From assembly GCF_039545095.1 (NCBI RefSeq), contig NZ_BAABRS010000001.1, positions 186,001-250,000 on the forward strand: a stretch of 64,000 nt of DNA, given 5' to 3'. The DNA is from Fodinibius salicampi. Its GTDB lineage: Bacteria > Bacteroidota > Rhodothermia > Balneolales > Balneolaceae. The notes beneath the pieces were generated by a model, which worked only from the letters and a program-made list of their open reading frames with translations, was not told the DNA's origin and did no database searches. Below, piece by piece: positions 63,057-64,000 of this stretch (position 1 is the first letter of the stretch; each line of letters opens with the position of its first letter). Position numbers and translations under genes: made by a program.

Positions 63057-64000
63057 ATGGATCATATCCCTGTCAAGGCAGGTCTGCTGTTTTTAATTGT
63101 TGGCTTCACTGCCTGCTTGGATAGCTCCGAAAATGGAGGTGATGAGTCGTTGTATGATACAGAAATTCCTTTTGCTGTAGAGAATACCGGCACCGATTGT
63201 ATAATTCCTTCAATTATCAATTATACCGATTTGGAGAAGATTCCGCATATGCCTGATCCTTTTCTGGACATGGAAGGAAACCGAATTACGGATATCGAGG
63301 ATTGGCGCTGCCGTCGCGCAGAAATTAGTGCACAGGTACAGAAATTTGAATTGGGTCTAAAACCCGAAACTGCTCAGGAAAAGGTATCCACTACCATGGA
63401 TACAGATACCACAATGACTGTTACTGTTGAAGAAAATGATACAACGATTTCTTTTGAAGTAGATGTTAACTATCCCAGCCATGGGAAAGCACCCTATCCG
63501 GCTATGATCGGGATAGGCCGTTCATTTTTGAATAATTCGGACCTGGACAGCCTGGGAGTGGCCGTTATTCAATTCCCTAATAATGAACTTGGGGAACAGA
63601 TGGGCAGTAATTCTCGAGGCAAAGGAAAGTTTTATGATATTTTCGGAAATGAGCATACTGCCAGTGCCATGATGGCATGGGCCTGGGGCGTCAGTCGTCT
63701 CATTGATGGGTTGCAAACGACCGAGGGTATTGAAATTAACCCCGAGCGCATTGGGATTACCGGCTGTTCACGTAACGGAAAGGGAGCCCTGATGGCAGGG
63801 GCCTTAGATGAACGCATCGTACTCACTATTCCACAAGAGTCCGGTTCGGGGGGCGCCGCTGGCTGGCGTATTTCTGATGCTCAGTATGAAAGGGGACAAG
63901 AAGTCCAAACCTTAAGGCAGATCGTTCAAGAAAATGTATGGTTCACCGAAGATTTCGAAAAATTCAGCGAATCAGTGGAGAGGTTGCCCTACGATCACCA
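63057..64000 (+). CDS. Glucuronoyl esterase (CE15), N-terminal part, cut by window end
   Basis: The frame opens at ATG 63057 with a lipoprotein signal (LLFLIVGFTACLD, Cys about 20) and runs off the window, so 314 or more residues are visible. CE15 features are IEDWRCRRAEI, YPAMIGIGRSFL, the nucleophile motif GCSRNGKGA with Ser238, DERIVLTIPQESGSGGAAGW containing a Glu typical of the site, and TEDFEKFSESVERLPYDHH near the edge. The rest of the catalytic region is outside the window. CE15 enzymes cleave ester links between lignin and 4-O-methylglucuronate on xylan. It lies about 200 bp after susD. The local uronate catabolism fits this substrate. Enzyme start at the TTG at 63033 is less likely. 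Confidence 0.9.
   Translation, partial: MDHIPVKAGLLFLIVGFTACLDSSENGGDESLYDTEIPFAVENTGTDCIIPSIINYTDLEKIPHMPDPFLDMEGNRITDIEDWRCRRAEISAQVQKFELGLKPETAQEKVSTTMDTDTTMTVTVEENDTTISFEVDVNYPSHGKAPYPAMIGIGRSFLNNSDLDSLGVAVIQFPNNELGEQMGSNSRGKGKFYDIFGNEHTASAMMAWAWGVSRLIDGLQTTEGIEINPERIGITGCSRNGKGALMAGALDERIVLTIPQESGSGGAAGWRISDAQYERGQEVQTLRQIVQENVWFTEDFEKFSESVERLPYDH

Overview
The window reads as chromosomal DNA of a Gram-negative, Bacteroidota-like bacterium, most plausibly Balneolota/Rhodothermota (for example a Balneolaceae member). The grounds are a SusC/SusD pair, many lipoproteins with short lipobox signals, few clear Shine-Dalgarno sites, BatB, and moderate GC content. The taxonomic placement is inference. 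No tRNA, rRNA, insertion sequence or CRISPR array was seen.

Layout. (1) 0-3 kb: the end of a probable L,D-transpeptidase, a DUF3365-type haem lipoprotein, small proteins, and a frameshifted TraR/DksA-family gene. (2) 3.2-18.1 kb, plus strand: a DUF5335 protein, a 2899-residue GT84/GH94 cyclic beta-glucan synthase, an orphan CheB, a P-type Ca2+-ATPase, a site-2 protease with CBS domains, and thioredoxin. This looks like an envelope and stress block. (3) 18.6-29.4 kb: a copper-resistance island. A minus-strand run (DUF2231 protein, ArsP-like permease, multicopper oxidase, SHOCT protein, CopB, CopA) diverges from a CopR/CopS-type two-component pair. A methyltransferase, a second SHOCT protein and a Met/His-rich protein follow. 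Two CTTAAA-N5-CTTAAA direct repeats are candidate response-regulator sites. (4) 29.7-37.6 kb: an acidic lipoprotein, an AraC regulator with two matching operator-like repeats, and an oxidoreductase/propeller group (aldo/keto reductase, SMP-30-like, sorbosone dehydrogenase, flavodoxin, NTF2-like) with several broken genes and the tail of a LacI regulator.

(5) 38.0-45.8 kb: the most unusual locus. It looks like a synthase-dependent polysaccharide secretion operon. A TolC-like protein fused to a GH18-like domain abuts an HlyD-type membrane fusion protein. Next come a small degenerate receiver, a response regulator with cysteine-rich zinc-ribbon and GGDEF-like regions, a processive GT2 synthase and a propeller lipoprotein, with a strong terminator at the end. 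(6) 46.0-47.9 kb: BatB and a HAD phosphatase.

(7) 47.9-64 kb: a glucuronate utilisation region. UxaC, UxuA, two KdgK paralogues and KDPG aldolase form the hexuronate pathway, apart from the fructuronate reductase step. A TRAP transporter (DctP/Q/M) imports the acid and a LacI regulator sits at the head. A SusC/SusD pair and a glucuronoyl esterase (CE15, cut by the window end) point to a glucuronate-decorated polysaccharide such as glucuronoxylan. LacI-type operator sequences lie before uxaC and before susC. A remnant of a second uxaC between the kdgK copies records a tandem duplication. In total the window holds several disrupted genes: single-base indels, in-frame stops and truncated tails.
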